Assembly (NCBI RefSeq): GCF_021173085.1
Contig: NZ_CP076413.1
Location: 2,604,001 to 2,668,000, forward strand
Source: Ralstonia wenshanensis
GTDB taxonomy: Bacteria; Pseudomonadota; Gammaproteobacteria; Burkholderiales; Burkholderiaceae
Reading direction: 5' to 3'
DNA length: 64,000 bases
A program made the translations under genes and the position numbers. This document shows, piece by piece, positions 31,281-42,311 of the stretch; position 1 is the stretch's first letter, and each line of letters opens with the position of its first letter. Below the pieces are notes generated by a model that worked only from the letters and a program-made list of their open reading frames with translations, searched no databases and was not told the DNA's origin.

Positions 31281-33170
31281 ATGAATCGCTATCCGCTCTG
31301 GAAATACATTGTGATCCTGGTGGCGCTTGCCATTGGGTTCATCTACACGCTGCCGAACTTCTTCGGTGAGGCGCCTGCTGTACAGGTGTCTTCGGGCAAG
31401 GCCACCGTCAAGGTCGACCTGAACGTGCAAAAGCAGGTCGAGAGCCTGCTGGCTGCGGCCAGCATTCAGCCCGACGGCGTGTTCTTCGACAACAACGGGA
31501 CATCCGCCAGCGTGCGCGTGCGCTTTGCCGACACCGACACGCAGCTCAAGGCCAAGGATGTCCTGGCCCGCGGCCTGAACACTGATCAAGCCGATCCGAC
31601 CTACATCGTGGCGCTGAACCTCCTGCCGGGCTCGCCGCGCTGGTTGAGTGGCGCGCCGTTCTTTGCTAAACCGATGTTCCTGGGCCTCGATTTGCGCGGT
31701 GGCGTGCACTTCCTGCTGCAGGTCGACATGAACGGCGCCGTGACGAAGAAGCTCGACTCGCTGGCCGGGGACATCCGCACGCAACTGCGTGACAAGGGCA
31801 TCCGCCACAGCGGCATCGACCGCAACAGCAACGCGATCACGATCAAGTTCAGCAACCCGGATGACGCCGAGCGCGCCCGCGGTCTGCTGGCCGACTCGAC
31901 CCGCGAACTGGCCTACACCGTGGACAAGAGCGCCGACGGCGCCACGCTCACCGGTACCTTCACCGCCGCTGCGATGAAGGAAGTGCAGGACAACGCGGTC
32001 AAGCAGAACATCGTCACGCTGCATAACCGGGTGAATGAACTGGGCGTGGCTGAACCTGTGATCCAGCAGCAGGGCCCGGACCGCATCGTCGTGCAACTGC
32101 CCGGCGTGCAAGATACGGCCAAGGCCAAGGACATCATCGGCCGCACCGCGACGCTGGAAGCGCGCCTGGCCGATCCGAACGCGCCGCTCGCCCCGCGTGC
32201 CGGGGATCCGGTGCCGCTGGGCGACGAGCTGTTCACGCAAGGCCGCAGCGCCCCGGTGCTGCTGCAAAAGCAGGTGATCTTCACGGGTGACCGCATTACC
32301 AGCGCCTCGGCCGGCTTCGACCAGAACCACAACTCGTCGGTCGACATCACGCTCGACGGCCAGGGCGGCCGCATGCTGCGCGATGTCTCGCGTGACAACA
32401 TCGGCAAGCGCATGGGCATCGTGCTCTTTGAAAAGGGCAAGGGCGAAGTGCTGACGGTGGCGACCATCCAGTCCGAACTGGGCTCGCGCTTCCAGATCAC
32501 CGGCATGGGCTCGACCGAGGCGGCTTCCGACCTGGCGCTGCTGCTGCGCGCAGGCTCGCTGGCAGCGCCGATGGAGATCATCGAAGAGCGCACCATCGGC
32601 CCGTCGCTCGGTGCCGACAACATCAAGAAGGGCTTCGATTCGGCGCTGTACGGCTTCCTCGCCATCTCGGTGTTCATGGTGCTGTACTACATGCTGTTCG
32701 GTGCGTTCTCGGTGGCGGCCCTGGGCGTCAACGTGTTCCTGCTGATCGCCCTGCTTTCCATGCTGCAGGCCACGCTCACGCTGCCGGGTATCGCGGCAAT
32801 CGCGCTGGCGCTCGGTATGGCCATTGACGCCAACGTGCTGATCAACGAACGCGTGCGTGAAGAGCTGCGCAGCGGCGCATCGGCACAGATGGCGATTGCC
32901 GCCGGTTTTGACCGCGCCTGGGCGACCATCCTCGATTCGAACGTCACCACGCTCATCGCTGGTCTGGCGCTGATTGCCTTTGGTTCGGGCCCGGTGCGTG
33001 GCTTCGCGATCGTGCACTGCCTGGGGATCGGCACGTCCATGTTCTCGGCGGTGTTCTTCAACCGCGGTCTCGTGAACCTCTGGTACGGCCGCAAGAAGAA
33101 GCTGCAGAGCGTCGCCATCGGGCAGGTGTGGAAGCCGGGCAATACGAACACGCAATCGCCCGCCAAGTAA
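31281..33170 (+). CDS. secD: Protein translocase subunit SecD
   Basis: A 629-residue polytopic membrane protein that uses the proton motive force to complete protein export with SecF. It has an N-terminal transmembrane segment (YIVILVALAIGFIYTLPN), the GLDLRGGVHFLLQVDM signature, a large periplasmic P1 region and a C-terminal bundle of five helices with ALGMAIDANVLINERVREEL. The length matches proteobacterial SecD. It lies 110 bases after yajC and 78 bases before secF. Confidence 0.96.
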   Translation: MNRYPLWKYIVILVALAIGFIYTLPNFFGEAPAVQVSSGKATVKVDLNVQKQVESLLAAASIQPDGVFFDNNGTSASVRVRFADTDTQLKAKDVLARGLNTDQADPTYIVALNLLPGSPRWLSGAPFFAKPMFLGLDLRGGVHFLLQVDMNGAVTKKLDSLAGDIRTQLRDKGIRHSGIDRNSNAITIKFSNPDDAERARGLLADSTRELAYTVDKSADGATLTGTFTAAAMKEVQDNAVKQNIVTLHNRVNELGVAEPVIQQQGPDRIVVQLPGVQDTAKAKDIIGRTATLEARLADPNAPLAPRAGDPVPLGDELFTQGRSAPVLLQKQVIFTGDRITSASAGFDQNHNSSVDITLDGQGGRMLRDVSRDNIGKRMGIVLFEKGKGEVLTVATIQSELGSRFQITGMGSTEAASDLALLLRAGSLAAPMEIIEERTIGPSLGADNIKKGFDSALYGFLAISVFMVLYYMLFGAFSVAALGVNVFLLIALLSMLQATLTLPGIAAIALALGMAIDANVLINERVREELRSGASAQMAIAAGFDRAWATILDSNVTTLIAGLALIAFGSGPVRGFAIVHCLGIGTSMFSAVFFNRGLVNLWYGRKKKLQSVAIGQVWKPGNTNTQSPAK

Positions 33171-33248
33171 TCACGCCACCCACAACGAATCTCGCATAAC
33201 CGGCACCGCCCCCGGCATTACAGGGGCGGTCGCCACAAAGGGCAGACC

Positions 33249-34220
33249 ATGGAGTTTTTCCGCATCCGCCGCGACATTCCGTTCATGAAGCACGCGTTGA
33301 TCCTCAACGCGCTGTCGTTCCTGACGTTTATCGCCGCTGTCTTCTTCCTGTTCCACAAGGGGCTGCACCTGTCGGTGGAGTTCACTGGCGGTACGGTGAT
33401 GGAAGTCGCTTACACCCAGGCCGCCGATCTACCGAAGATCCGCGGTGACGTTGAAAAGCTCGGCTATGCCGACGCCCAGGTGCAGAACTTCGGCACCTCG
33501 CGCGACGTGATGATCCGCCTGCCGCTCAAGAACGGTCCGGACGGCAAGCCCATCGCCTCGGCCGTGCAAAGCCAACAGGTGATGACGGCCTTGAATGCCG
33601 CCAACCCTGACGCCAAGCTGCAGCGTGTCGAGTTCGTCGGCCCGCAGGTCGGCAAGGAGCTGGCCACGGACGGCCTGCTGGCGCTGCTGTTCGTGGTGAT
33701 CGGCATCGTGATCTACCTGTCGATCCGCTTCGAGTGGAAGTTTGCCGTGGCGGGCGTGATCGCCAACCTGCACGACGTCGTGATCATCCTGGGCTTCTTC
33801 GCCTTCTTCCAGTGGGAGTTCTCACTGTCGGTGCTGGCGGGGGTGCTGGCGGTGCTGGGCTATTCGGTCAACGAATCCGTGGTGATTTTCGACCGGATCC
33901 GCGAAGCGTTCCGCAAGTACCGCAAGATGAATACGCACGAGGTCATCGATCACGCGATTACCAGCACCATCTCGCGAACGATCATCACCCACGGCTCGAC
34001 CGAAATGATGGTGGTGTCGATGCTGGTGTTCGGCGGCCCGACGCTGCACTACTTCGCTCTGGCCCTGACGATCGGTATTCTGTTCGGCATCTACTCTTCG
34101 GTGTTTGTGGCAGCCGCGCTGTGCATGTGGCTGGGCGTCAAGCGCGAAGACCTGGTCAAGTCTGAAAAGAAGGCCGGCGGCCCGAAAGAAGACGATCCCA
34201 ACTTCGGCGCGCAGGTCTGA
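33249..34220 (+). CDS. secF: Protein translocase subunit SecF
   Basis: A 323-residue partner of SecD. It has one N-terminal helix, the periplasmic loop with LSVEFTGGTVMEV, then a five-helix bundle containing GYSVNESVVIFDRIREAFRK and SRTIITHGSTEMMVVSMLVFG, typical of SecF. It closes the yajC-secDF unit and is followed by a strong bidirectional terminator at 34264-34293. Confidence 0.96.
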   Translation: MEFFRIRRDIPFMKHALILNALSFLTFIAAVFFLFHKGLHLSVEFTGGTVMEVAYTQAADLPKIRGDVEKLGYADAQVQNFGTSRDVMIRLPLKNGPDGKPIASAVQSQQVMTALNAANPDAKLQRVEFVGPQVGKELATDGLLALLFVVIGIVIYLSIRFEWKFAVAGVIANLHDVVIILGFFAFFQWEFSLSVLAGVLAVLGYSVNESVVIFDRIREAFRKYRKMNTHEVIDHAITSTISRTIITHGSTEMMVVSMLVFGGPTLHYFALALTIGILFGIYSSVFVAAALCMWLGVKREDLVKSEKKAGGPKEDDPNFGAQV

Positions 34221-34263
34221 AGAGACCGCTCCGCACTGCCCGGAGGACTCATTCTTCGGGCAA

Positions 34264-34293
34264 CAAAAAAGCCCCGCAACTGCGGGGCTTTTT
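34264..34293. terminator. Bidirectional intrinsic terminator between secF and the YceI gene
   Basis: GCCCCGC (34271-34277) and GCGGGGC (34282-34288) form a GC-rich stem around AACT. It is flanked by an A-run on the left (34264-34270) and a T-run on the right (34289-34293), so it works for both convergent transcripts: secF rightward and the YceI gene leftward. Confidence 0.9.
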
Positions 34294-34317
34294 CTTTGGC
34301 TGTGACGTTTGCCAGGC

Positions 34318-34914
34318 TTATTGCTGCGCTACGCTGGCGTCTTGCTTGATGCCTTCCACCTGGATCTTGAGCTTGGTTTCCATGTTGAAACCGTAGGCCT
34401 TGCCGTAGTCGACGCCGAAGTCGTCGCGCTTGAACTTCATTTCGGCATCGGCGCCGCAGACTTCACGCTTGAGCATCGGATGCTGCATGCACTTGAACGC
34501 GTCGATTTCCAGCTTGGCCGGCTTGGTCACGCCGTGCAGCGTCAACTGGCCTTCGGCTTCGGTCGGCACGTCGCCCTTGAACTTCGTGAAGTTGCCCTTG
34601 AACGTGGCGGTCGGGTACTTGGCCACGTCGAAAATCTCGGCGCTCTTGGCGTGCTCGTTCATCTTGGCGAGACCGAAGTCGATGCTGTCGGTCTGCACGG
34701 TCACGTCAATGCTGCCGGTCTTGGCGGCGCGATCCAGCGTCACGGTGCCGCTGGACTTCTCGAACTTGCCGCGCCACTTCGACAGACCGCCCATGTGGTC
34801 AGCTTCGAAGCTCGGGTAGGTGTGGCTCGGATCCAGCTGGTACGTTGCCGGTGCAGCAAAGGCGGCAGTGGCAGCAAAGGCCGACAGTGCGGCAACGAGG
34901 GTACGCAATTTCAT
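34318..34914 (-). CDS. YceI-family periplasmic lipid-binding protein (1)
   Basis: A 198-residue exported protein of the YceI superfamily, a lipocalin-like barrel that binds isoprenoid chains such as ubiquinone precursors. The ATG at 34914 gives a clean signal peptide ([21 protein letters not shown]). The mature part begins with the family signature [18 protein letters not shown] and includes [18 protein letters not shown]. Two cysteines occur near residues 145-155. It is the downstream member of a leftward set with a second YceI gene and a cytochrome b561, resembling the E. coli yceJ-yceI pair. Confidence 0.9.
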   Translation of the reverse strand: MKLRTLVAALSAFAATAAFAAPATYQLDPSHTYPSFEADHMGGLSKWRGKFEKSSGTVTLDRAAKTGSIDVTVQTDSIDFGLAKMNEHAKSAEIFDVAKYPTATFKGNFTKFKGDVPTEAEGQLTLHGVTKPAKLEIDAFKCMQHPMLKREVCGADAEMKFKRDDFGVDYGKAYGFNMETKLKIQVEGIKQDASVAQQ

Positions 34915-34977
34915 GAGAACTCCTGCGGAATAAAAGCGGCACACGGGGGCCGAAAAGCGTTGGATTGAGACTTCTGA

Positions 34978-35550
34978 TTACTTCTTGGCGATGACAACGC
35001 GGAACTTGATCGTCACGTCGTCCGAGACGACCGACGTATCCTTCCACTCACCATCACCCACCTTGAATACGTTGCGCTTGACCGGCAGCGCACCTTCAAA
35101 GATCTGATTGGCGCCTTCCTGCTTGAACGTCACGGGTGCCGTCACGTCCTGCGTGATGCCCTTGATGGTCAGCTTGCCGACCACATCCACCTTGCCACCC
35201 GCGCCGGGCTTGAATGCGGACGACACGAACGTTGCCTTCGGATACTTGGCCGTGTCGAACCAATCCTTCTTCTTCAGTTCGTCGTTGTATTCCTTGCTGC
35301 CCACGTCGACGCTGGTGACATCGATGTCGACCTTGGCCGTCGATGCAGCCAGGTTGGCTGGGTTGTAATTGACGGCGGCGTCGAACTTGCCGAACTTGAT
35401 GTCCATCGGCACACCGAGCTGCTTGCCGGTGGCGGTGACGCTGCTCTTGGCGGCATCCACCTGGGCGATGGCCGATACCGATACGGCAGCGATCGACAGC
35501 GCGCCGGCAGCAACCAGGGCAATGGCGCGGGGGCGCACAAAACGTTTCAT
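34978..35550 (-). CDS. YceI-family periplasmic lipid-binding protein (2)
   Basis: A 190-residue paralogue of its downstream neighbour. The N-terminus is a signal peptide with a long hydrophobic stretch (AIALVAAGALSIAAVSVSA). The mature domain has ATGKQLGVPMDIKFGKFDAA and GKLTIKGITQDVTAPVTF, as in YceI proteins. Two adjacent ATGs (35553 and 35550) are possible; AGGAG lies seven bases from the second, which I prefer. It probably acts with the adjacent cytochrome b561 on a quinone or isoprenoid ligand; that is inferred from the conserved pairing. Confidence 0.88.
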   Translation of the reverse strand: MKRFVRPRAIALVAAGALSIAAVSVSAIAQVDAAKSSVTATGKQLGVPMDIKFGKFDAAVNYNPANLAASTAKVDIDVTSVDVGSKEYNDELKKKDWFDTAKYPKATFVSSAFKPGAGGKVDVVGKLTIKGITQDVTAPVTFKQEGANQIFEGALPVKRNVFKVGDGEWKDTSVVSDDVTIKFRVVIAKK

Positions 35551-35646
35551 CATCAGACTCCTTCGGTCAGGCCGGGTCATGCCGGCAGTCTTGGTCAGGA
35601 TGGAAAGGCAGAGCGCCGGCACACCGTGCAGCGGCGCGTTTGGAGA

Positions 35647-36228
35647 TCAGCGGAGGAAAGGCGCCATGCGGCGCAGCGTGCCGTCACGATCGACGACGTG
35701 GTGCTTGAGCGCAGCCAGAATGTGCAGCACGACGATGGCCGCCATGCTCCAGTTCAGCCATTCGTGCGCCATGCTGAAGATGTCCTTCAGCGCATCGCTC
35801 TTGTCGAATGGCATCGGCAGTTCCCACAGGCCGAGATAGACGACCTTGACGCCGGCTGCGACGCTCAGCAGATAACCGGTCAACGGCACAGCAAGAATCA
35901 GCAGATACAGCCCGACGTGTGCGGCTTCCGCGGCAGCGTGCTGCCACTTCGGCATGCCCGGCACGGGCCCTGGGGCGGGGTGCGTCAGGCGCCACAGCAC
36001 ACGGAGCACCGCAAAGATCAGCACAGTGATGCCGATCCACTTGTGATACGAGAACAGCTTCAGCTTGGTGGGCGTAAAGCCTGGGATATCGGTCATGTAC
36101 AGACCGAGCCCAAAGGCCGCGAAGATCAGCAGAGCGACGATCCAGTGCATCGCAATCGCGGGTTTGGCATAGGCGCCGTGGTCAGCGGCGCCGCGCATGG
36201 CGAGATTCGAGTGGGCGGCTTGTGACAT
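35647..36228 (-). CDS. Cytochrome b561 family protein
   Basis: A 193-residue four-helix membrane di-heme cytochrome b of the CybB/YceJ type. Hydrophobic helices carry the expected histidines: AMHWIVALLIF (about 27-37), SYHKWIGITVLIFAVLRVLW (about 59-78), HVGLYLLILAVPLTGYL, and EWLNWSMAAIVVLHILAALKHH near the C-terminus. Such proteins oxidise quinol and pass electrons to periplasmic acceptors, and are often encoded next to YceI proteins. The start at 36228 gives a short N-terminus. It lies 93 bases upstream of the two yceI-type genes on the same strand. Confidence 0.88.
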   Translation of the reverse strand: MSQAAHSNLAMRGAADHGAYAKPAIAMHWIVALLIFAAFGLGLYMTDIPGFTPTKLKLFSYHKWIGITVLIFAVLRVLWRLTHPAPGPVPGMPKWQHAAAEAAHVGLYLLILAVPLTGYLLSVAAGVKVVYLGLWELPMPFDKSDALKDIFSMAHEWLNWSMAAIVVLHILAALKHHVVDRDGTLRRMAPFLR

Positions 36229-36423
36229 CGGTTCCCTCGGTATTTTGGAGCGCTCAGTAGGCGGCGCCTGTGGGTATGACCACGACGCCAAACGATTGTG
36301 CATTATTTGCGCGATCCGACCGGCCAAGGCAGCCCTAAGTTCATCAAGAAATTCAAATTTTTTGATTGACTAGGCACATCAATGCGAGCGGCTGGGTAAA
36401 AGGTTCTTCGGAAGCCACCAAGC

Positions 36424-36459
36424 AAAACGGCCCGCCCCCGGATTCGAGAGCGGGCCGTT
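36424..36459 (-). terminator. Intrinsic terminator of purB
   Basis: AACGGCCCGC (36426-36435) and GCGGGCCGTT (36450-36459) form a 10-bp stem with a 14-base loop. Read leftward the stem is followed by TTTTGCTTGG. It ends the purB transcript. The rest of the 36229-36491 gap is AT-rich near 36340-36370 and must hold the cytochrome b561 promoter, but I cannot place it. Confidence 0.75.
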
Positions 36460-36491
36460 CTTCACACGGCACCACCAAATTTTTGAAACAA

Positions 36492-38006
<1,515 letters not shown>

Positions 38007-38104
38007 CTAAGGCAAGCCTCCGTTTGGTTGAGTTGGGTTCAGGCGCCGCGCAGCGCACTCGGGAAAGTGCGCAGCTATACTTCGGCCTCCAACATGACAT
38101 GCCT

Positions 38105-38713
38105 ATGAAACTGATCGGATCGCACGCCAGCCCGTACACCCGCAAGGTGCGCGTCGTCCTGGCTGAAAAGAAAATCGACTACCAGTTCGTGCTGGAAGAC
38201 GTGTGGAGCGCAAGTACGCAGATCCACCAGTTCAACCCGCTGGGCAAGGTGCCCTGCCTGGTGATGGACGACGGCGGCGCCCTGTTCGACTCGCGCGTGA
38301 TTGCGGAATACGCCGATACGCTGTCGCCGGTGGCGCGCCTCATTCCGCCCTCCAGCCGCGAACGCGTGGAAGTGCGCTGCTGGGAGGCGCTGGCCGACGG
38401 CCTGCTCGACGCCGCGCTCATGCTGCGCATCGAACATACGCAGCGCACGCCGGAACAGCGCAGCGAAACGTGGCTCGCGCGCCAGACCCACAAGATCGAC
38501 CAGGCGCTGCAGGCCATGTCGCAAGGCCTGGCTGACAAGACCTGGTGCAACGGCAATCACCTGACGCTGGCCGACATCGCCGTCGGCTGCGCGCTTGCCT
38601 ACCTGGATTTCCGCCAACCGCAGATCGACTGGCGCGAACGTCACGCCAACCTGGCGACGTTCTACGCGCGCATTGAAAAGCGGCCGAGTTTCATGGAAAC
38701 CCAGCCGCAGTGA
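38105..38713 (+). CDS. Glutathione S-transferase family protein
   Basis: A 202-residue two-domain GST. The N-terminal thioredoxin fold has GSHASPYTRKVRVVLAEK (with the catalytic-type Ser near residue 5-8), the cis-proline loop NPLGKVPCL and the glutathione-binding DSRVIAEY. A helical C-terminal domain follows, with GNHLTLADIAVGCALAYLDF. It resembles the YibF-type bacterial GSTs. The substrate is unknown. ATG 38099, two codons upstream, is an alternative start; neither has a strong ribosome binding site. Confidence 0.9.
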   Translation: MKLIGSHASPYTRKVRVVLAEKKIDYQFVLEDVWSASTQIHQFNPLGKVPCLVMDDGGALFDSRVIAEYADTLSPVARLIPPSSRERVEVRCWEALADGLLDAALMLRIEHTQRTPEQRSETWLARQTHKIDQALQAMSQGLADKTWCNGNHLTLADIAVGCALAYLDFRQPQIDWRERHANLATFYARIEKRPSFMETQPQ

Positions 38714-38732
38714 CAACAGAAACTCCCGGGCC

Positions 38733-40331
38733 TTACACGGCCACCGGATCAAACCGCTCGGCCTGGGCCATCGGCCAGTAGCGTTCGTACAGCTGAAAGC
38801 GATACCGCCCGGCGAGCAGGTCGCCGGGTTCCAAGTACTTGAGCAGCGCGGAAAGCAACTGCACCTCGTTGCCCGACACGCGCCGCACGATGTGGTGCGC
38901 GCGAAAATCTGCCGGATGCTGCAGGCCGGCTGCCTGCGTCAATTCCAGCAGCGCGTGCAACGTGTGCGCGTGATATTGATGCACGCGCTCGGCCTTGTCC
39001 GGCACCACCAGCGCCTTCTGACGAGAAGCGTCTTGTGTCGCTACGCCGGTCGGGCAGCGGTCGGTGTGGCACTTCTGCGCCTGGATGCAGCCCAGCGCAA
39101 ACATGAAGCCGCGCGCAGCGTTGCACCAGTCGGCACCCATCGCCAGCGTGCGGGCCACGTCGAACGCCGTGACGATCTTGCCCGACGCGCCAATCTTGAT
39201 CTTGTCGCGCAGGTTGGTGCCGACCAGCGTGTTGTGCACCAGCAGCAGCCCTTCCTGCAGCGGCGTGCCGACGTGGTCTGTGAATTCGAGCGGTGCCGCG
39301 CCCGTGCCGCCCTCCGCGCCGTCAACGACGATGAAGTCCGGCAAGATGCCCGACTCGAGCATCGCTTTGACGATGCCGAAGAACTCCCACGGATGCCCGA
39401 TGCATAGCTTGAAGCCAGTGGGCTTGCCGCCGGATAGCGTGCGCAGCCGGTCCACAAACTGCAGCAGACCCAGCGGCGTGCTGAACTCCGAATGCGCGGC
39501 GGGCGAAATGCAGTCCTTGCCGATCTGAATGCCGCGCGTGGCCGCAATCTCGGGCGTCACCTTGGCGGCAGGCAAGACGCCACCGTGGCCCGGCTTGGCG
39601 CCCTGCGACAGCTTCACCTCGATCATCTTCACCTGCGGGCTGCGCGCCTGTTCGGCAAAGCGGTCCGGATCAAACCGGCCATTGGCATCACGGCAGCCGA
39701 AGTAGCCAGAGGCGACTTCCCAGATCAGGTCGCCGCCTTCTTCACGGTGGTATGGCGAGATCGAACCCTCGCCGGTGTCATGGATGAAGTTGCCGAGCCT
39801 CGCGCCACGGTTGAGCGCGCGAATGGCATTGCCCGATAGCGCCCCGAAGCTCATCGCCGAGATGTTGAACACGGACATCGAATACGGCTTGGCGCGGCCC
39901 TCGCCCACCATCACGCGAAAGTCTGACGAGGCAATGCGCGTGGGCGCCAGCGAGTGGCCGATCCATTCGTGCCCCGCCACCTTCACATCGACTTCGGTAC
40001 CAAACGGACGGCTATCGACTTCGCCCTTGGCGCGCTGATACACGATGCTGCGCTGGGCGCGCGAGAACGGTTTTTCGTCGGTGTCGTCTTCAACGAAGTA
40101 CTGGCGGATTTCCGGGCGAATGAACTCGAACAGGAAGCGGAAATGGCCCCAGAGCGGGTAATTGCGCAGCACCGAATGGCGCGTCTGCGTGATGTCGTGC
40201 ACGCCCAGGATGACGAACATGCCTGGAATGACCGCGCACACCCAATGCAGGCGCCCTGCTACCGCAAACCCCGCAGTGACGGCAAACAACAGCACAACGC
40301 CCGCGAAGGCCCAGTAGCGACGTGGCAGCAT
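38733..40331 (-). CDS. FMN-binding glutamate synthase-like protein (GltS central domain) with N-terminal membrane anchor
   Basis: A 532-residue protein consisting of the glutamate synthase FMN/TIM-barrel domain without the glutaminase and C-terminal GXGXG domains. Two hydrophobic helices occupy about residues 5-45. Later come HDTGEGSISPYHREEGGDLIWEV-like and GGVLPAAKVTPEIAATRG segments, DGAEGGTGAAPLEF, and the [3Fe-4S] cysteine set CIQAQKCHTDRCPTG. It probably performs FMN/Fe-S redox chemistry, but without the amidotransferase domain it is unlikely to be a conventional GOGAT. It converges with the GST gene. Confidence 0.87.
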   Translation of the reverse strand: MLPRRYWAFAGVVLLFAVTAGFAVAGRLHWVCAVIPGMFVILGVHDITQTRHSVLRNYPLWGHFRFLFEFIRPEIRQYFVEDDTDEKPFSRAQRSIVYQRAKGEVDSRPFGTEVDVKVAGHEWIGHSLAPTRIASSDFRVMVGEGRAKPYSMSVFNISAMSFGALSGNAIRALNRGARLGNFIHDTGEGSISPYHREEGGDLIWEVASGYFGCRDANGRFDPDRFAEQARSPQVKMIEVKLSQGAKPGHGGVLPAAKVTPEIAATRGIQIGKDCISPAAHSEFSTPLGLLQFVDRLRTLSGGKPTGFKLCIGHPWEFFGIVKAMLESGILPDFIVVDGAEGGTGAAPLEFTDHVGTPLQEGLLLVHNTLVGTNLRDKIKIGASGKIVTAFDVARTLAMGADWCNAARGFMFALGCIQAQKCHTDRCPTGVATQDASRQKALVVPDKAERVHQYHAHTLHALLELTQAAGLQHPADFRAHHIVRRVSGNEVQLLSALLKYLEPGDLLAGRYRFQLYERYWPMAQAERFDPVAV

Positions 40332-40421
40332 GACCAACCCTGTGTGAGACAAATCAGGGCGCAAGCTTAAACGAGTGCTGCAACAGCCGCAGCCAGCACA
40401 ACGCAGTGTTGCAAAAACCGA

Positions 40422-41534
40422 TCAGGCGATCGCTTTTTCCACGACAGCCGGTTCAGCCGCCGAAATAATGCCGCCACCCAGGCAGATTTCACCGTCATAC
40501 AGCACGGCGGATTGACCCGGCGTAACCGCCCACTGCGCCTCGGGGAAGGTCAGCGTGAGCGCGCCATCGGCGGCGCGTTCGACCGTGCAAGGTGCATCCG
40601 CCTGGCGGTAACGCGTCTTGGCACCAAGGTGCGTGCCTTCGGCGGGCGCGTGGCCGGCAACCCAGCTCAGATCGTCGGCGTGCACGGTATGCGCCAGCAG
40701 CCACGGGTGATCGTGACCCTGCACCACGTACAACGTGTTGGCCGCCATGTCCTTGCGGGCCACGTACCAAGCATCGCCGTTACCGTCGCGGCTGCCGCCG
40801 ATGCCGATGCCCTTGCGCTGTCCCAATGTGTAGAACGCCAGGCCGATGTGCTCGCCGATGGTCTTGCCGTCCGGCGTCTTGATCGGACCGGGCTTGGTCG
40901 GCAGGTAGCGGTTGAGAAAATCGCGGAACGGCCGCTCACCAATAAAGCAGATGCCGGTGGAATCCTTCTTCTTGGCGTTGGGCAGGCCAATCTCGGCGGC
41001 AATCTCACGCACCTTCGTCTTCGGCATCTCGCCCAGCGGGAAGAGCGTGCGCGAGAGCTGTGCCTGGTTCAGCCGGTGCAGGAAGTAGCTTTGGTCTTTC
41101 GTGTGGTCGAACGCCTTGAGGAGTTCGAAGCGGCCGTCAACCTCGCGCACGCGGGCGTAGTGCCCGGTCGCGATCGTGTCGGCGCCAAGGGCCATCGCGT
41201 GATCTAGGAAGGCCTTGAACTTGATCTCTGCGTTGCACAGCACGTCGGGATTGGGCGTGCGGCCGGCCGAATATTCGCGCAGGAAGTCCGCAAATACGCG
41301 GTCCTTGTACTCGGCGGCAAAGTTGACAGCTTCCACGTCGACGCCGATCAGGTCGGCCACCGATACCACGTCGATCCAGTCCTGTCGGGTCGAGCAGTAC
41401 TCGCTGTCGTCATCGTCTTCCCAGTTCTTCATGAACAGGCCGACAACGTCGTAGCCCTGCTGTTTGAGCAGCCACGCCGTGACGGACGAATCCACCCCGC
41501 CGGACATCCCGACGACGATGCGCTTCTTGCTCAT
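40422..41534 (-). CDS. mnmA: tRNA-specific 2-thiouridylase MnmA
   Basis: Introduces sulfur at C2 of the wobble uridine (U34) of tRNAs for Lys, Glu and Gln. The 370-residue protein has the PP-loop GMSGGVDSS (about 9-17) and both catalytic cysteines, in [12 protein letters not shown] and [12 protein letters not shown]. It overlaps the NUDIX gene by four bases (41531-41534), so the two are translationally coupled, as in many proteobacteria. Confidence 0.96.
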   Translation of the reverse strand: MSKKRIVVGMSGGVDSSVTAWLLKQQGYDVVGLFMKNWEDDDDSEYCSTRQDWIDVVSVADLIGVDVEAVNFAAEYKDRVFADFLREYSAGRTPNPDVLCNAEIKFKAFLDHAMALGADTIATGHYARVREVDGRFELLKAFDHTKDQSYFLHRLNQAQLSRTLFPLGEMPKTKVREIAAEIGLPNAKKKDSTGICFIGERPFRDFLNRYLPTKPGPIKTPDGKTIGEHIGLAFYTLGQRKGIGIGGSRDGNGDAWYVARKDMAANTLYVVQGHDHPWLLAHTVHADDLSWVAGHAPAEGTHLGAKTRYRQADAPCTVERAADGALTLTFPEAQWAVTPGQSAVLYDGEICLGGGIISAAEPAVVEKAIA

Positions 41535-42025
41535 GGCTGTCCTCCCAGCCCGTACACACTGGCGTGCGTATGGATGACGTCGAGCGGATAGCGCTTGCCG
41601 GCCAGGTAGTCTTCCACGCAGGCGAGCAGCAGCGGGCTGCGATGGCGCTCGCGGCTGGCGCGGATTTCATCCGGCGTCATCCACACGGTGCGGACGATGC
41701 CTTCGTCCAGCGTGCGGCGCGGGTCTTGGGGGCCGAGCTCGCCGGTAAAGGCCATCCGCACATAAGTGATCGGATCCCCCTGCGGCGGTTGGAACTGCGC
41801 CATGTAGCAGCCCAGGAGGGCGGTCGGCACAAAGCTGTACGCGGTTTCTTCCATCGCCTCGCGCGCGACGGCGTCGACCAGGCTTTCGTCCGGGTCGAGA
41901 TGGCCGGCAGGCTGGTTCAGACGCAAGCCGACATCGGTGTGCTCCTCAACCAGCAGAAAACGCCCATCTTGTTCGATGACGGCGGCAACGGTAACACTGG
42001 GTTTCCAGCGGACAGCTTGGTTCAT
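41531..42025 (-). CDS. nudJ: NUDIX hydrolase, NudJ-like
   Basis: A 164-residue NUDIX protein. The NUDIX box reads [23 protein letters not shown] (split here: GHLDPDES, then REAMEETAY) at about 39-61, with the usual final Gly-hydrophobic replaced by Ala-Tyr. NudJ homologues are phosphatases of thiamine pyrophosphate precursors and nucleoside tri/diphosphates. The gene precedes mnmA with a four-base overlap, the conserved nudJ-mnmA arrangement. I chose the ATG at 42025 because the 47 upstream codons of the open frame have no homology. Confidence 0.85.
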   Translation of the reverse strand: MNQAVRWKPSVTVAAVIEQDGRFLLVEEHTDVGLRLNQPAGHLDPDESLVDAVAREAMEETAYSFVPTALLGCYMAQFQPPQGDPITYVRMAFTGELGPQDPRRTLDEGIVRTVWMTPDEIRASRERHRSPLLLACVEDYLAGKRYPLDVIHTHASVYGLGGQP

Positions 42026-42167
42026 GGCAAAAAGGCAACAAAAACAAGGCGTTATTGTAGCTGGAGGCTGCTCTCCCCGCTCGCCAGTGGCGTTGGGACA
42101 GGCACATACCGCCTGCCCGGCAGTTGTGAACAATTGAGCACACGTTTGCGCAGGATCGACCCGCATT

Positions 42168-42194
42168 CCATGTCGGTTTGGATATTCGACATGG
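42168..42194. promoter_or_regulatory. Inverted repeat in the nudJ/pntAA divergent region
   Basis: CCATGTCG (42168-42175) and CGACATGG (42187-42194) are perfect inverse complements separated by 11 AT-rich bases, centre-to-centre about 19 bases, a spacing suited to a dimeric regulator. The 286-base gap also contains CATAAT (42286-42291), a possible -10 box for pntAA. No known regulator is assigned. Confidence 0.35.
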
Positions 42195-42311
42195 CATTCG
42201 ATGAGCGTCCGTGCGTCAAAAAGTTCGGGTAAGCTGCACGTCGATCCTGATCCAGCGCGCCTTCGTTCACTTCGCGCGCATCCTAAACATAATCAGCGAG
42301 GAGAGAACACG

